NCBI RefSeq assembly: GCF_000215105.1
Contig: NC_015588.1
Coordinates: 1,612,001-1,676,000, forward strand
DNA from: Isoptericola variabilis 225
Lineage (GTDB): Bacteria; Actinomycetota; Actinomycetes; Actinomycetales; Cellulomonadaceae
DNA length: 64,000 nt
Direction of reading: 5' to 3'
A program made the translations under genes and the position numbers. Below, piece after piece: positions 1-13,587 of this stretch (the stretch's first letter is position 1; the number at the start of each line of letters is the position of its first letter). The notes under the pieces are model-generated. The model was not told the origin of the DNA, made no database searches, and was given only the letters and a program-made list of their open reading frames with translations.

Positions 1-156
1 ATCCCGATCTGGCTCTCGCTCACGGTCATCATCGGCTCGCTGGCGATCGCGACGGTCGCCAGCCTGTGGAAGACGGCGCGGGCCGCGGCGATCGCGGCCC
101 GTGAGCTCGAGGCCGAGCTGGCGGGGGGCGACGCCGTGACGACCCGCGAGCCCTGA
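1..156 (+). CDS. C-terminal end of a TerC-family membrane protein (partial)
   Basis: The window opens inside this gene; 51 residues remain before the TGA. They comprise one hydrophobic helix (IPIWLSLTVIIGSLAIATVA), the basic stretch SLWKTAR and a short acidic tail. A last membrane helix starting with a P-x-WLSL motif and ending in a basic cytosolic tail is typical of TerC-family integral membrane proteins, which often sit near uvrA/uvrB in actinobacteria. The family assignment is inferred from this tail and its position only; the catalytic or metal-binding part lies outside the window. Confidence 0.55.
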   Translation: MPIWLSLTVIIGSLAIATVASLWKTARAAAIAARELEAELAGGDAVTTREP

Positions 157-165
157 GCGGCGCGC

Positions 166-459
166 TCAGCTCGCGAAGCCGCCGATCACCGGCACCCACT
201 CGCGAGCCGAGCGCTCGACGACGAGACCCTCGCGGCGGAACGGGTCGTCGTCGAGCGCCCGCAGCGCGCCCGTGACGTCGTCGGCCTCGACGACGAGCAG
301 CGCGCCCGCCGGTGCCCCGTCGGTCGCGGGCAGCGGTCCCGAGACGCGCACGACGCCGCGCTCGTGGAGCGCGCGCAGGTACGCGCGGTGGTCGGCTCGC
401 ACGGCGTCGAGACGGTCGGTGTCGCTGCTGTACACGTAGGTGACGGCGAAGGTGGCCAT
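166..459 (-). CDS. YCII-domain protein
   Basis: A 97-residue protein beginning MATFAVTYVYSS. It has the YCII-family layout: a first beta strand, an acidic DRLDAVRADHRAYLRAL helix with the conserved D-x-x-R-x-x-H arrangement, the G-x-L-P segment, and DDDPFRREGL near the end before the closing strand. YCII domains adopt a ferredoxin-like dimeric fold; their reactions are mostly unknown. An in-frame ATG further upstream is less likely because a weak -10-like TTGGAT lies 7 bases before the chosen ATG. It shares its strand with the downstream metallo-hydrolase, 50 bp away. Confidence 0.8.
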   Translation of the reverse strand: MATFAVTYVYSSDTDRLDAVRADHRAYLRALHERGVVRVSGPLPATDGAPAGALLVVEADDVTGALRALDDDPFRREGLVVERSAREWVPVIGGFAS

Positions 460-508
460 GGAGGGCATCCAAGCACGTCGCGGGCTCTTCCCGTCGGGGG
501 CGTCCGCG

Positions 509-1216
509 TCACCAGCCGCGGGCACGCCACTCGGCCAGGTGCGGGCGCTCGGCGCCGAGCGTCGTGTCGCGGCCGTGGCCCGGGTAGACCCAGGTGTCGT
601 CGCCGTACTGCTCGAAGAGGCGTGCGGTGACGTCGCCGATGAGGCTCGCGAACCGCGCCGGGTCGCCCTGGGTGTTGCCGACGCCGCCCGGGAACAGCGA
701 GTCGCCCGTGAACAGGTGGCTGCGCCCGGAGTCCTCGGCGCCGACCAGGGCGAGGGCGACCGATCCCGGCGTGTGCCCGCGCAGGTGCACGACGTCGAGG
801 CGTAGCTCGCCCAGGGCCAGCACGTCTCCGTCCAGCAGCGGGTCGGTCACCTCCACCCCGGTGGCCCCCTCGATCGCCTCGGCGTCGTCCGCCCCGGCCG
901 CGGTGCGCGCCCCGGTCGCGTCCACGACGTCGGCGAGCGCACCGAGGTGGTCGCGGTGCCGGTGCGTCGTCACGACGACGGCGAGCGGGCCGGTCGGGCA
1001 CGCCTCGCCGACCTGCTCGACGAGCTCGAGCAGGAGGGACGCGTCGGCCGCGGCGTCGACGAGCATGCGCAAGCCCGTGGCCCGGCACGCGACGACGTAC
1101 GCGGCGTTGTCGGTCGGGCCGACCGACCGCTTCGCGACGACCGCGCGGTCGAGCACGCGCACGTCGGGAGGGCCGCCCGGGCGGACATCACCGGTGTAGC
1201 CGCTGGTGGTGCTCAC
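509..1216 (-). CDS. metallo-beta-lactamase-fold hydrolase (glyoxalase II-like)
   Basis: A 235-residue cytosolic protein with the Zn-binding motif HRHRDH at about residues 85-90, a second metal ligand in LRGHTPGS, the bridging aspartate in LFTGDSLF and the last histidine in YPGHG. This is the standard order for MBL-fold hydrolases of the hydroxyacylglutathione-hydrolase type; the substrate here, likely a thioester or lactone, is unknown. GTG is chosen as start because a CAGGCT -10 box ends 6 bases upstream, giving a leaderless transcript. It diverges from uvrA across about 96 bp. MBL genes next to uvrA are common in actinobacteria. Confidence 0.88.
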   Translation of the reverse strand: MSTTSGYTGDVRPGGPPDVRVLDRAVVAKRSVGPTDNAAYVVACRATGLRMLVDAAADASLLLELVEQVGEACPTGPLAVVVTTHRHRDHLGALADVVDATGARTAAGADDAEAIEGATGVEVTDPLLDGDVLALGELRLDVVHLRGHTPGSVALALVGAEDSGRSHLFTGDSLFPGGVGNTQGDPARFASLIGDVTARLFEQYGDDTWVYPGHGRDTTLGAERPHLAEWRARGW

Positions 1217-1312
1217 GGGCCCAGCCTGCCACCGCCGTCGGCTCGGCGTCGGCACGGTGTGATCCGTAGAACATCTGTGCGAATGTCGGTGGGCGGCCGC
1301 TAGGATGCTGCG

Positions 1313-4177
<2,865 letters not shown>

Positions 4178-4194
4178 CCCCCTAGTTTTGGGCC

Positions 4195-4710
4195 ATGGGA
4201 GCCCACCACGCGTACGCCGTCACCGTCACCTGGCCCGTCGGGCAGCCGTCCGGCGAGCCCGGGACGCCGGTCGGCACCACCTCGTACACCGCCTACCCGC
4301 GCGACCACGAGGTGCGCATCGCGGGCAAGCCCGCGCTGCCGGGCAGCGCCGACCCGGCGTACCGGGGGGACCGCACGCGGTACAACCCGGAGGAGCTGTT
4401 CGTCGCGAGCCTCGCGCAGTGCCACATGCTGTGGTTCCTGCACCTGGCCGCCGAGAGCGGCGTCGTCGTGCGCGAGTACACCGACGACGCGACGGGCACT
4501 ATGCGGGTCGAGGCCCGCGGCGAGGGCAGCTTCACCGACGTGACGCTGCACCCGCGCGTCGTCGCGGACCCCGGGCCGCGGGTCGACGACGAGTCGCTCG
4601 CCGCGCTGCACCACAAGGCCCATGCGATGTGCTTCATCGCGCGCTCGGTGAACTTCCCCGTGCTGGTCGAGCCGGCTCCGGTGCGCACGACGGTGGTGTC
4701 GGCGGGCTGA
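4195..4710 (+). CDS. OsmC-family peroxiredoxin-like protein
   Basis: A 171-residue OsmC-fold protein. Both redox cysteines of the family are present, one in [10 protein letters not shown] and one in [14 protein letters not shown]. The family reduces organic peroxides using a cysteine pair. The upstream TAGTTT (4183-4188) ends 6 bases before the ATG, indicating its own leaderless transcript between uvrA and uvrC; the stop is 15 bp from the uvrC start. It is about 30 residues longer than classical OsmC/Ohr proteins, mostly through an N-terminal extension. Confidence 0.88.
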   Translation: MGAHHAYAVTVTWPVGQPSGEPGTPVGTTSYTAYPRDHEVRIAGKPALPGSADPAYRGDRTRYNPEELFVASLAQCHMLWFLHLAAESGVVVREYTDDATGTMRVEARGEGSFTDVTLHPRVVADPGPRVDDESLAALHHKAHAMCFIARSVNFPVLVEPAPVRTTVVSAG

Positions 4711-4725
4711 AATAGGCTGGGTCGC

Positions 4726-6774
4726 ATGGCCGACCCCGCGACCTACCGACCGAAGCCGGGGGAGATCCCCACCTCGCCCGGCGTCTACCGGTTCCGCGAC
4801 GCGCACGGGCGCGTCATCTACGTCGGCAAGGCGAAGAACCTGCGCGCGCGGCTGTCGAGCTACTTCCAGGACGTCGCGAACCTGCACCACCGGACGCAGA
4901 CGATGGTCACCACGGCCGCGTCGGTCGAGTGGACGGTGGTCGGCACCGAGGTCGAGGCGCTCGCGCTCGAGTACTCGTGGATCAAGGAGTTCGACCCGCG
5001 GTTCAACGTCAAGTACCGCGACGACAAGTCGTACCCGTACCTCGCGGTGACGATGGGCGAGGAGATCCCCCGGGCGCAGGTCATGCGCGGCGCGAAGCGT
5101 CCGGGCACGCGGTACTTCGGCCCCTACGGGCACGCGTGGGCGATCCGCGAGACGCTCGACCTGCTGCTACGGGTCTTCCCGATCCGCACCTGCTCCGCGG
5201 GCGTCTACAAGCGTGCGCACCAGACGGGCCGGCCGTGCCTGCTCGGCTACATCGACAAGTGCTCCGCGCCCTGCGTCGGCCGCGTCAGCCCGGAGGACCA
5301 CCGCCGGCTCGCCGAGGACTTCTGCGACTTCATGGCCGGGGACACCCAGAAGTTCGTCCGGCGCCTCGAGCGGAAGATGCAGGAGGCGTCGGCCGCCATG
5401 GAGTACGAGCAGGCCGCCCGCCTGCGCGACGACATCCAGGCGCTGCAGCGCGCGACCGAGAAGAACGCGGTCGTCCTGTCCGACGCGACGGACGCCGACG
5501 TCTTCGGGCTCGTGGGCGACGAGCTCGAGGCGGCCGTCCAGGTGTTCCACGTGCGCGGCGGACGGATCCGCGGCCAGCGCGGCTGGGTCGTGGAGAAGGT
5601 CGAGGACGTGACCGACGCCGAGCTCGTCGAGCACCTGCTGCAGCAGGTCTACGGATCGGCCGAGGACGTGCTCTCCGGCGGCGCCGACCCGCAGAGCCGC
5701 GCCGCGGCCCGCGACGCCGTCCCGCGCGAGGTGCTCGTGCCCGTGCTGCCGCCCGACACCGACCAGGTCACCGCCTGGCTCACCGGCCTGCGCGGTGCGC
5801 GCGTCGACGTCCGGGTCCCGCAGCGCGGCGACAAGCGCGAGCTCGCCGAGACCGTCCGGCAGAACGCCGAGCACGCGCTCGCGCTGCACCGCACCCGGCG
5901 CGCGGGCGACCTGACCACGCGCAGCCAGGCGCTCCAGGAGATCCAGGAGGCGCTCGGCCTCGACCAGGCGCCCCTGCGCATCGAGTGCTACGACGTCTCG
6001 CACACCCAGGGCTCCTACCAGTCGGCGTCGATGGTCGTGTTCGAGGACGGCCTGCCCCGCAAGAGCGAGTACCGCGCGTTCACGGTCCGCGGCCCCGAGG
6101 GGGAGGGCGCACGCGACGACACCGCGGCCATGCACGAGGTCATCACGCGCCGCTTCCGCCGCTACCTCCAGGAGCGCTCGCGCCTCGGCGAGGTCGAGGT
6201 CGACCCGGGCGACGAGGCGCCGGCGTCGGGCGAGGTCGCGGCCGAGGTGCCCCCGGAGAAGGGCCGGCGCTTCGCGTACCCGCCGAACCTCGTCGTCGTC
6301 GACGGCGGGCCGCCGCAGGTCGCGGCCGCGGCCCGGGCGCTCGAGGAGCTCGGCATCACCGACGTCGCGCTGTGCGGGCTCGCCAAGCGGCTCGAGGAGG
6401 TGTGGCTGCCGGGGGAGGACTACCCGGTGATCCTGCAGCGCGCGTCGGAGGGGCTCTACCTGCTCCAGCGCGTGCGTGACGAGGCGCACCGGTTCGCGAT
6501 CGCGCAGCATCGGCGCCGGCGCAGCAAGGGCATGACGGCGTCGGTGCTCGACGACGTGCCGGGCCTCGGCCCGGCGCGCAAGAAGGCGCTCCTGAGCCAC
6601 TTCGGCTCGCTGCGGCGGCTGCGCGAGGCGAGCGTCGAGGAGATCGCGACGGTGCGCGGCATGGGGGAGAGGACGGCCGCGGCCGTCGTCGCGGCGCTCG
6701 CGGCGTCGGCGCCGCGCGGCGCGGCGCCCCCGGCCGAGACCGACGCCGACCGGGCTGGCATGCTGGGCGCATGA
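4726..6774 (+). CDS. uvrC: excinuclease ABC subunit C
   Basis: A 682-residue nuclease that makes both incisions around DNA lesions bound by UvrAB. The N-terminal GIY-YIG nuclease domain is seen at GVYRF...[14 protein letters not shown]. The UVR motif is in the [16 protein letters not shown] region, the RNase H-like 3'-incision domain contains [10 protein letters not shown] and VVDGGPPQV, and a helix-hairpin-helix pair ([13 protein letters not shown]) lies near the C-terminus. TAGGCT (4713-4718) ends 7 bases before the ATG, so the gene can start its own leaderless mRNA. Its stop overlaps the rapZ start by 4 bp. Confidence 0.98.
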   Translation: MADPATYRPKPGEIPTSPGVYRFRDAHGRVIYVGKAKNLRARLSSYFQDVANLHHRTQTMVTTAASVEWTVVGTEVEALALEYSWIKEFDPRFNVKYRDDKSYPYLAVTMGEEIPRAQVMRGAKRPGTRYFGPYGHAWAIRETLDLLLRVFPIRTCSAGVYKRAHQTGRPCLLGYIDKCSAPCVGRVSPEDHRRLAEDFCDFMAGDTQKFVRRLERKMQEASAAMEYEQAARLRDDIQALQRATEKNAVVLSDATDADVFGLVGDELEAAVQVFHVRGGRIRGQRGWVVEKVEDVTDAELVEHLLQQVYGSAEDVLSGGADPQSRAAARDAVPREVLVPVLPPDTDQVTAWLTGLRGARVDVRVPQRGDKRELAETVRQNAEHALALHRTRRAGDLTTRSQALQEIQEALGLDQAPLRIECYDVSHTQGSYQSASMVVFEDGLPRKSEYRAFTVRGPEGEGARDDTAAMHEVITRRFRRYLQERSRLGEVEVDPGDEAPASGEVAAEVPPEKGRRFAYPPNLVVVDGGPPQVAAAARALEELGITDVALCGLAKRLEEVWLPGEDYPVILQRASEGLYLLQRVRDEAHRFAIAQHRRRRSKGMTASVLDDVPGLGPARKKALLSHFGSLRRLREASVEEIATVRGMGERTAAAVVAALAASAPRGAAPPAETDADRAGMLGA

Positions 6775-7706
6775 CCGAGCCCTCGCCGACCACCGTCCCC
6801 GCGGGCATCCCGGCCATCGAGGCCGCCACGCCGGCGCCCGAGCGGCGCGAGCCGGAGGTCCTCATCATCACGGGCATGTCGGGCGCCGGGCGCTCGCGCG
6901 CGGCCGCGGTGCTCGAGGACCTCGACTGGTTCGTCGTGGACAACCTGCCGCCCATGATGCTCGTGCCGCTCGTCGACCTCATGAACCGCTCGGGGTCCTC
7001 CGTCGAGCGCATCGCCGCCGTCGTGGACGTGCGCGGCCGCGAGTACTTCTCCGAGCTCGCGCAGGTCCTGGCCCACCTCGGCGAGCAGGGCGTCTTCTAC
7101 CGCATCCTGTTCCTCGACGCCACCGACGAGGTGCTCGTGCGGCGCTTCGAGCAGGTCCGCCGCCCCCACCCGCTGCAGGGGGACGGGCGCATCCTCGACG
7201 GCATCGAGGCGGAGCGGCGGATCCTCGCCTCGATCGCCGAGCGGGCCGACGTCGTCATCGACACCTCCGACCTGTCGGTGCACGACCTCGCGCGCGAGGT
7301 GCGCGCGGCCGTCGCCGACGGCGCGCCCGAGTCGCTGCGCGTCAACGTCGTCTCGTTCGGGTTCAAGTACGGGCTGCCGCTCGACGCCGACCACGTCGTC
7401 GACGTGCGCTTCCTCGCCAACCCGTACTGGATCACCGAGCTGCGCCACCTCACCGGCCGCGACGAGCCCGTGCGCGACTACGTGCTCAGCCGTCCCGGCG
7501 CGACCGAGTTCGTCGAGCGGTACGTCGCGGCCCTCGAGCCCGTCCTCGCCGGCTACCTCAACGAGGAGAAGCGCTACGTGACCATCGCCGTCGGCTGCAC
7601 CGGCGGCAAGCACCGCTCCGTCGCGATCGCCGAGCAGATCGCGGCACGACTGCGGGGGCTCGGGCACCGCGTGTCGGTCACGGCCCGCGACCTGGGGAAG
7701 GAGTGA
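6771..7706 (+). CDS. rapZ: RNase adapter / nucleotide-binding protein RapZ
   Basis: A 311-residue P-loop protein (YvcJ/RapZ family). The Walker A motif is GMSGAGRS, with R where enterobacteria have K, as is usual in actinobacteria; VVDNLPPMM follows shortly after. The C-terminal RapZ domain with [10 protein letters not shown] is complete. RapZ controls the amino-sugar enzyme GlmS through small RNAs in E. coli; its role in actinobacteria is less clear and may relate to nucleotide second messengers. It overlaps uvrC and yvcK by 4 bp each, so the three are translationally coupled. The rapZ-yvcK-whiA order is conserved in Gram-positive bacteria. Confidence 0.96.
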   Translation: MTEPSPTTVPAGIPAIEAATPAPERREPEVLIITGMSGAGRSRAAAVLEDLDWFVVDNLPPMMLVPLVDLMNRSGSSVERIAAVVDVRGREYFSELAQVLAHLGEQGVFYRILFLDATDEVLVRRFEQVRRPHPLQGDGRILDGIEAERRILASIAERADVVIDTSDLSVHDLAREVRAAVADGAPESLRVNVVSFGFKYGLPLDADHVVDVRFLANPYWITELRHLTGRDEPVRDYVLSRPGATEFVERYVAALEPVLAGYLNEEKRYVTIAVGCTGGKHRSVAIAEQIAARLRGLGHRVSVTARDLGKE

Positions 7707-8701
7707 GCGCGCTGAGCACGCCCCTGCGCGCACCCGGCGTCGGAGGGTCGCGGGGACCAGCGGTCGTCGCCCTCGGCGGCGGCCACGGCCTGTCCGCGAG
7801 CCTCCAGGCGCTGCGCCACGTGTCCGACCGGCTCACGGCGGTCGTCACGGTCGCCGACGACGGCGGTTCGTCCGGACGCCTGCGCGAGGAGCTCGGCGTG
7901 CTGCCCCCCGGGGACCTGCGCATGGCGCTCGCGGCCCTGTGCGACGACTCCGAGTGGGGCCGCACGTGGAGCGAGCTGCTGCAGCACCGGTTCGCGTCCG
8001 ACGGCGAGCTCGACAACCACGCGATGGGCAACCTGCTCATCGTCGCGCTGTGGAACATGCTCGGCGACACCGTGACCGGGCTCGACTGGGTGGGCCGGCT
8101 GCTCGGCGCGCGCGGCCGCGTCGTGCCCATGGCGTCCGTGCCGCTCGTCGTCGAGGCCGACGTGCGCCGGGACGCGGGGCACGGCCCGGAGCACGAGACC
8201 GTCGTGGGGCAGAGCCGCGTCGCGGTGACGGACGGCCGGATCGACCAGCTGCGGCTCGTGCCGTCGGACCCGCCCGCGTGCCCCGAGGCCGTGGCGGCCG
8301 TGCGCGAGGCCGACTGGGTCGTCCTCGGCCCGGGCTCCTGGTACTCGTCGGTGCTCGTGCACCTGCTCGTGCCGGAGCTGTCCGAGGCGCTGCACACCAC
8401 CACGGCGCGGCGGTGCGTCACGCTCAACCTCAGCGCCGAGCGCGGCGAGACGCAGGGCCTCACGGCCACCGACCACCTCGAGGCGCTGCACAAGCACGCG
8501 CCGGGCCTGCGCGTCGACGCCGTGCTCGCGGACCCGTCCGCCGTCGAGGACGTCGGCGAGCTCGAGCAGGCGGCCGCCGCGATGGGCGCGCGCCTCGTGA
8601 TGCGCCAGGTCCGGCGCGGCGACGGCACCCCGCGGCACGACGCGCTGCGCCTCGCCGCGGCCTTCCGCGACGTGTTCGAGGGCGTCTACGGCGACGTCTG
8701 A
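7703..8701 (+). CDS. yvcK: gluconeogenesis/morphology factor YvcK (CofD-like)
   Basis: A 332-residue protein of the YvcK/CofD family. Hallmarks are the N-terminal [13 protein letters not shown] loop, [21 protein letters not shown] and the [11 protein letters not shown] segment, all parts of the UDP-sugar-binding pocket. In Bacillus and mycobacteria YvcK binds UDP-sugars and is needed for normal cell wall on gluconeogenic carbon. The GTG start overlaps the rapZ stop by 4 bp. It precedes whiA by 32 bp. Confidence 0.95.
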   Translation: MSALSTPLRAPGVGGSRGPAVVALGGGHGLSASLQALRHVSDRLTAVVTVADDGGSSGRLREELGVLPPGDLRMALAALCDDSEWGRTWSELLQHRFASDGELDNHAMGNLLIVALWNMLGDTVTGLDWVGRLLGARGRVVPMASVPLVVEADVRRDAGHGPEHETVVGQSRVAVTDGRIDQLRLVPSDPPACPEAVAAVREADWVVLGPGSWYSSVLVHLLVPELSEALHTTTARRCVTLNLSAERGETQGLTATDHLEALHKHAPGLRVDAVLADPSAVEDVGELEQAAAAMGARLVMRQVRRGDGTPRHDALRLAAAFRDVFEGVYGDV

Positions 8702-8733
8702 GGGGTGCTTGCGACGCGTGGCAGGATGACGCC

Positions 8734-9714
8734 ATGGCGCTCACGGCAGAGGTGAAGGACGAACTCGCGCGGCTCAAGGTCACCCGGACCTCGTGCCGCA
8801 AGGCCGAGGTCTCCGCGACCCTCCGGTTCTCGGGCGGCCTGCACATCATCTCCGGGCGCGTGGTCATCGAGGCCGAGCTCGACACGGAGGCGGTCGCGAC
8901 CCGCCTGCGCCACGCGATCGCCGACCTGTACGGGCACACGAGCGAGCTCATCGTCGTCGCCGCCGGCGGGCTGCGCCGCCACAACCGCTACGTCGTGCGC
9001 GTCGTGCGCGACGGCGAGTCCCTCGCCCGCCAGACCGGCCTGCTCGACGCGCGGGGCAGGCCCGTGCGCGGGCTCGCGCCCGAGGTCGTCTCGGCCGGGG
9101 TCGCCGAGGCGGAGGCCGTCTGGCGCGGGGCGTTCCTCGCGCACGGCTCGCTCACCGAGCCCGGCCGCTCGATGGCGCTCGAGGTCACGTGCCCGGGCCC
9201 CGAGGCGGCGCTCGCCCTCGTGGGCGCGGCCCGGCGGCTGGGCGTCCAGGCCAAGTCGCGCGAGGTGCGAGGGATCGACCGCGTGGTCATCCGCGACGGC
9301 GACGCGATCAGCGAGATGCTGCGGCGCATGGGCGCCTCGGCGACGCTCGAGGTGTGGGAGGAGCGCCGCGCCCGCCGCGAGGTCCGGGGCACGGCGAACC
9401 GGCTCGCCAACTTCGACGACGCGAACCTCCGGCGCTCGGCGCGCGCGGCGGTCGCCGCCGGCGCCCGGGTCCAGCGGGCGTTCGAGATCCTCGGGGACGA
9501 GGTGCCGGCGCACCTGCGCCAGGCGGGCGAGCTGCGCCTCGCGCACAAGCAGGCGTCGCTCGAGGAGCTCGGCCAGCTCGCCGACCCGCCGCTGTCGAAG
9601 GACGCGGTCGCGGGCCGCATCCGCCGGCTGCTCTCCACGGCCGACAAGCGCGCGCTCGAGCTCGGCATCCCCGACACCGAGGCGGGGCTGTCACCGGACC
9701 TCCTCGACCTCTGA
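8734..9714 (+). CDS. whiA: sporulation/cell-division regulator WhiA
   Basis: A 326-residue DNA-binding protein with an N-terminal LAGLIDADG-homing-endonuclease-like region ([14 protein letters not shown] onward) and a C-terminal helix-turn-helix ([24 protein letters not shown]). In Streptomyces WhiA acts with WhiB on division genes such as ftsZ; in non-sporulating actinobacteria it remains a cell-cycle regulator. CAGGAT (8722-8727) ends 6 bases before the ATG, so a separate leaderless promoter lies inside the rapZ-yvcK-whiA cluster. Confidence 0.96.
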   Translation: MALTAEVKDELARLKVTRTSCRKAEVSATLRFSGGLHIISGRVVIEAELDTEAVATRLRHAIADLYGHTSELIVVAAGGLRRHNRYVVRVVRDGESLARQTGLLDARGRPVRGLAPEVVSAGVAEAEAVWRGAFLAHGSLTEPGRSMALEVTCPGPEAALALVGAARRLGVQAKSREVRGIDRVVIRDGDAISEMLRRMGASATLEVWEERRARREVRGTANRLANFDDANLRRSARAAVAAGARVQRAFEILGDEVPAHLRQAGELRLAHKQASLEELGQLADPPLSKDAVAGRIRRLLSTADKRALELGIPDTEAGLSPDLLDL

Positions 9715-9718
9715 GAGG

Positions 9719-9735
9719 GCGTGGTCGTACCACGC
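9719..9735. promoter_or_regulatory. perfect 7-bp palindrome with FadR/GntR-like core
   Basis: GCGTGGT and ACCACGC are separated by 3 bases, giving the core TGGTCGTACCA. TGGT-N3-ACCA is the half-site layout recognised by FadR-subfamily GntR regulators. It begins 4 bp after the whiA stop and about 40 bp upstream of the putative gap -10. It could instead be a short whiA terminator, but no T-run follows. Confidence 0.35.
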
Positions 9736-9777
9736 GTCTCGCCCTGCGACGCGGTGCGGCGGTGCAGGCGCGTTGGG

Positions 9778-9783
9778 TATAGG
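9778..9783 (+). promoter_or_regulatory. putative gap -10 element
   Basis: TATAGG within GGTATAGGCT is the best -10-like hexamer in the 239-bp whiA-gap gap. No convincing -35 is seen 16-18 bp upstream. It would give a 5' leader of about 160 bases, consistent with the clear Shine-Dalgarno before gap. The rest of the intergenic region shows no open reading frame of note. Confidence 0.35.
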
Positions 9784-9800
9784 CTCGACGCGTCAGGTGA

Positions 9801-10958
<1,158 letters not shown>

Positions 10959-10982
10959 CGGCAGCACCCGCAGTGACCCCCT

Positions 10983-11032
10983 GACGTCCGTGGGCGTGCC
11001 GGCCGCGACCGGCCGGCACGCCCACGGACGTC
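10983..11032 (+). terminator. 22-bp perfect hairpin between gap and pgk
   Basis: The arms 10983-11004 and 11011-11032 are perfectly complementary over 22 bp with a 6-base loop. There is no T-run, so in actinobacteria it could be a factor-independent terminator or attenuator, or an mRNA processing/stabilising hairpin that lets gap mRNA accumulate above pgk-tpiA. Confidence 0.8.
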
Positions 11033-11060
11033 GTCATGTCCGACCCCCTGGAGTGCGTTC

Positions 11061-12269
11061 ATGAAGACCATCGACTCCCTCGGCGACCTGCGCGGCAAGC
11101 GCGTCCTCGTCCGCTCCGACTTCAACGTGCCGCTCGACGGCACGACCATCACCGACGACGGCCGGATCCGCGCCGCGCTGCCCACCCTGCGTCGCCTGGC
11201 CGACGCCGGCGCGCGCGTCGTCGTGACAGCCCACCTGGGCCGCCCCAAGGGCGCCCCGGACCCGCAGTACTCGCTGGCTCCCGTCGCGGCGCGCCTCGGC
11301 GAGCTGCTGGGCCAGGACGTCGCGCTCGCCGAGGACCTCGTCGGCCCGTCGGCCCGGGCCACGGTCGACGCGCTCGCCGACGGCCAGGTCGCGCTGCTCG
11401 AGAACGTCCGCTTCGACGCGCGCGAGACCTCGAAGGTCGACGCGGAGCGCGAGGAGCTCGCGGGCGAGCTCGCGGCGCTCGCCGACGCGTTCGTCTCCGA
11501 CGGCTTCGGCGTCGTGCACCGCAAGCAGGCGTCGGTGTACGACGTCGCGAAGGTGCTCCCGGCGGCCGCCGGCGACCTGGTCCTCGCCGAGGTCAACGCC
11601 CTGTCGCGGGCCACGCAGGACCCGGAGCGCCCGTACGCCGTCGTGCTCGGCGGCTCGAAGGTCTCCGACAAGCTCGGCGTCATCGAGAACCTGCTGACCA
11701 AGGCGGACCGCCTCCTGGTGGGTGGCGGCATGGTCTTCACCTTCCTCGCGGCGCAGGGCCACCAGGTCGGCTCGTCGCTGCTCGAGGCCGACCAGATCGA
11801 CACGGTCAAGGGCTACCTCGGCACCGCCGAGGCCAACGGCGTCGAGATCGTGCTGCCCGTCGACGTCGTCGCGGCCGACGCGTTCGCCGCCGACGCCCCG
11901 CACCGCACCGTGCCGGCCGACGCCATCCCCGAGGGCACCATGGGCCTGGACATCGGCCCGGAGTCGGGCGAGCTCTTCGCGAGCAAGCTCGCCGACGCCA
12001 GGACCATCGCGTGGAACGGGCCCATGGGCGTGTTCGAGTTCGACGCGTTCGCCGCGGGCACGCGCGCGGTCGCCCAGGGCATCGTCGACGCGACGGCGGC
12101 CGGCGCGTTCTCGATCGTCGGCGGCGGGGACTCGGCCGCGGCCGTGCGCCAGCTGGGCTTCGACGAGGCCGGCTTCTCGCACATCTCCACGGGCGGCGGC
12201 GCGAGCCTCGAGCTGCTCGAGGGCAAGGAGCTGCCGGGCCTGACGGTCCTGGCGGACGAGAACGCCTGA
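11061..12269 (+). CDS. pgk: phosphoglycerate kinase
   Basis: A 402-residue enzyme that makes ATP from 1,3-bisphosphoglycerate. Characteristic segments are [22 protein letters not shown], the [14 protein letters not shown] hinge, and the nucleotide-binding [11 protein letters not shown] with [18 protein letters not shown] near the C-terminus. The ATG lies about 7 bases after CTGGAG. It follows gap by 102 bp, which contain the long hairpin, and precedes tpiA by 44 bp. Confidence 0.98.
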   Translation: MKTIDSLGDLRGKRVLVRSDFNVPLDGTTITDDGRIRAALPTLRRLADAGARVVVTAHLGRPKGAPDPQYSLAPVAARLGELLGQDVALAEDLVGPSARATVDALADGQVALLENVRFDARETSKVDAEREELAGELAALADAFVSDGFGVVHRKQASVYDVAKVLPAAAGDLVLAEVNALSRATQDPERPYAVVLGGSKVSDKLGVIENLLTKADRLLVGGGMVFTFLAAQGHQVGSSLLEADQIDTVKGYLGTAEANGVEIVLPVDVVAADAFAADAPHRTVPADAIPEGTMGLDIGPESGELFASKLADARTIAWNGPMGVFEFDAFAAGTRAVAQGIVDATAAGAFSIVGGGDSAAAVRQLGFDEAGFSHISTGGGASLELLEGKELPGLTVLADENA

Positions 12270-12313
12270 CCGCGACCCGACGAGACGCCGAACGAGAAGG
12301 AAGAGACGACATC

Positions 12314-13105
12314 GTGGCAACCACCCGCACGCCGCTCATGGCGGGCAACTGGAAGATGAACCTGGACCACACCGAGGCGATCGCCACGGTCCAGAAGCTC
12401 GCGTGGATTCTCAAGGACGCGAAGCACGACTACTCGGCGGTCGAGGTGGCGGTCCTGCCGCCCTTCACCAGCCTGCGCTCGGTGCAGACCCTGGTCGACG
12501 CGGACAAGCTCGAGATCCGCTACGGCGCCCAGGACCTGTCGCAGCACACCTCCGGGGCGTACACGGGCGAGATCTCGGCGCCGATGCTCGTGCGCCTCGG
12601 CTGCACGTACGTCGTGGTCGGCCACTCCGAGCGCCGCGAGTACCACGCCGAGAGCGACGAGCTCGTGGCCGCCAAGGTCGCCGTCGCGCTCGAGCACGGC
12701 CTCGCGCCGATCCTGTGCGTGGGCGAGGGCCTCGACGTCCGCAAGGCGGGCGACCAGGTCTCCTACACCCTCGCGCAGCTCGACGCGGCGCTCGCCGGCG
12801 TCGCGCAGGAGAAGGTGTCCGACGTCGTGGTCGCCTACGAGCCCGTGTGGGCCATCGGCACGGGCGAGGTCGCGACCCCCGAGGACGCGCAGGAGGTCTG
12901 CGGCGCGATCCGCGCCCGCCTGGCGGAGCTGTACGACGACGAGACCGCGGGCGCGGTGCGCGTGCTCTACGGCGGCTCGGTCAAGTCGGGCAACGTCGCG
13001 CAGATCATGGCGCAGCCCGACGTCGACGGCGCCCTCGTCGGCGGCGCGAGCCTCGACCCGGAGGAGTTCGCCCGCATCGTGCGGTACCAGGCGCACGTCG
13101 CCTGA
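12314..13105 (+). CDS. tpiA: triosephosphate isomerase
   Basis: A 263-residue TIM barrel interconverting dihydroxyacetone phosphate and glyceraldehyde 3-phosphate. Seen are GNWKMN (catalytic Lys), VVVGHSERR (catalytic His), the [11 protein letters not shown] signature with the catalytic Glu, and the phosphate-binding YGGSVKSGN. The GTG start is preceded by AAGGAAG. It ends the glycolytic gene set; an inverted repeat follows. Confidence 0.98.
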   Translation: MATTRTPLMAGNWKMNLDHTEAIATVQKLAWILKDAKHDYSAVEVAVLPPFTSLRSVQTLVDADKLEIRYGAQDLSQHTSGAYTGEISAPMLVRLGCTYVVVGHSERREYHAESDELVAAKVAVALEHGLAPILCVGEGLDVRKAGDQVSYTLAQLDAALAGVAQEKVSDVVVAYEPVWAIGTGEVATPEDAQEVCGAIRARLAELYDDETAGAVRVLYGGSVKSGNVAQIMAQPDVDGALVGGASLDPEEFARIVRYQAHVA

Positions 13106-13116
13106 CGCGGGCCCGG

Positions 13117-13181
13117 GACGGACGCCTCACGGGGCGGTAACCCGCTGGTAACGCAGGGGTTCGCCTTGTGAGGCGTCCGTC
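13117..13181 (+). terminator. 14-bp inverted repeat downstream of tpiA
   Basis: The arms 13117-13130 and 13168-13181 (GACGGACGCCTCAC and its complement) are perfect but enclose a 37-base loop. The loop has two GGTAAC copies, at 13136-13141 and 13147-13152, 11 bp apart. The right arm ends 3 bp before the putative secG -10, so the structure may be a terminator, a regulatory site, or both. Confidence 0.5.
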
Positions 13182-13184
13182 ACC

Positions 13185-13190
13185 TAGTCT
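13185..13190 (+). promoter_or_regulatory. putative secG -10 element
   Basis: TAGTCT lies 78 bp before the secG start, directly after the inverted repeat. No clear -35 is seen. The two GGTAAC direct repeats lie about 33-49 bp upstream of it, where an activator could bind. Confidence 0.4.
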
Positions 13191-13268
13191 TGACCCCGCC
13201 GGGACCACCGTCCCGGCTCTGGACACCCGCGCGTGCGCGGGAGAGAACTGAACGAGGACGTATCACAC

Positions 13269-13511
13269 GTGGACGTGCTGCAGATCATCCTTCAGGTCCT
13301 GCTGGTCCTGACCAGCGGGTTCCTGACCCTGCTCATCCTGATGCACAAGGGGAAGGGCGGCGGCCTGTCGGACATGTTCGGCGGCGGCATCTCGAGCGCC
13401 GCGGGCAGCTCCGGCGTGGCGGAGCGGAACCTCAACCGCATCACGATCAGCTTCGCGCTCGTCTGGGCCGTCGTGATCGTCCTCCTCGGCCTCATCCAGA
13501 AGGTCAGCTGA
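13269..13511 (+). CDS. secG: preprotein translocase subunit SecG
   Basis: An 80-residue membrane protein with two hydrophobic helices (LQIILQVLLVLTSGFLTLLILM and ITISFALVWAVVIVLLGLI) joined by the polar loop HKGKGGGLSDMFGGG. This is the SecG pattern; SecG supports SecYEG translocation. The GTG at 13269 gives the usual VDVLQIIL start. Position between tpiA and rbpA is normal for this group. Confidence 0.95.
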   Translation: MDVLQIILQVLLVLTSGFLTLLILMHKGKGGGLSDMFGGGISSAAGSSGVAERNLNRITISFALVWAVVIVLLGLIQKVS

Positions 13512-13587
13512 CGCCCCACCGGGACCGTCGGCGCGACGATCGTCCGTGGACGCACGCCCACTGAGTCGAAGGTGAGGACGACACGAC

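Noticed and set aside
13131..13167. CRISPR-like or iteron array from the GGTAAC repeats
   Set aside because: Only two 6-bp copies; no array, spacers or replication genes.
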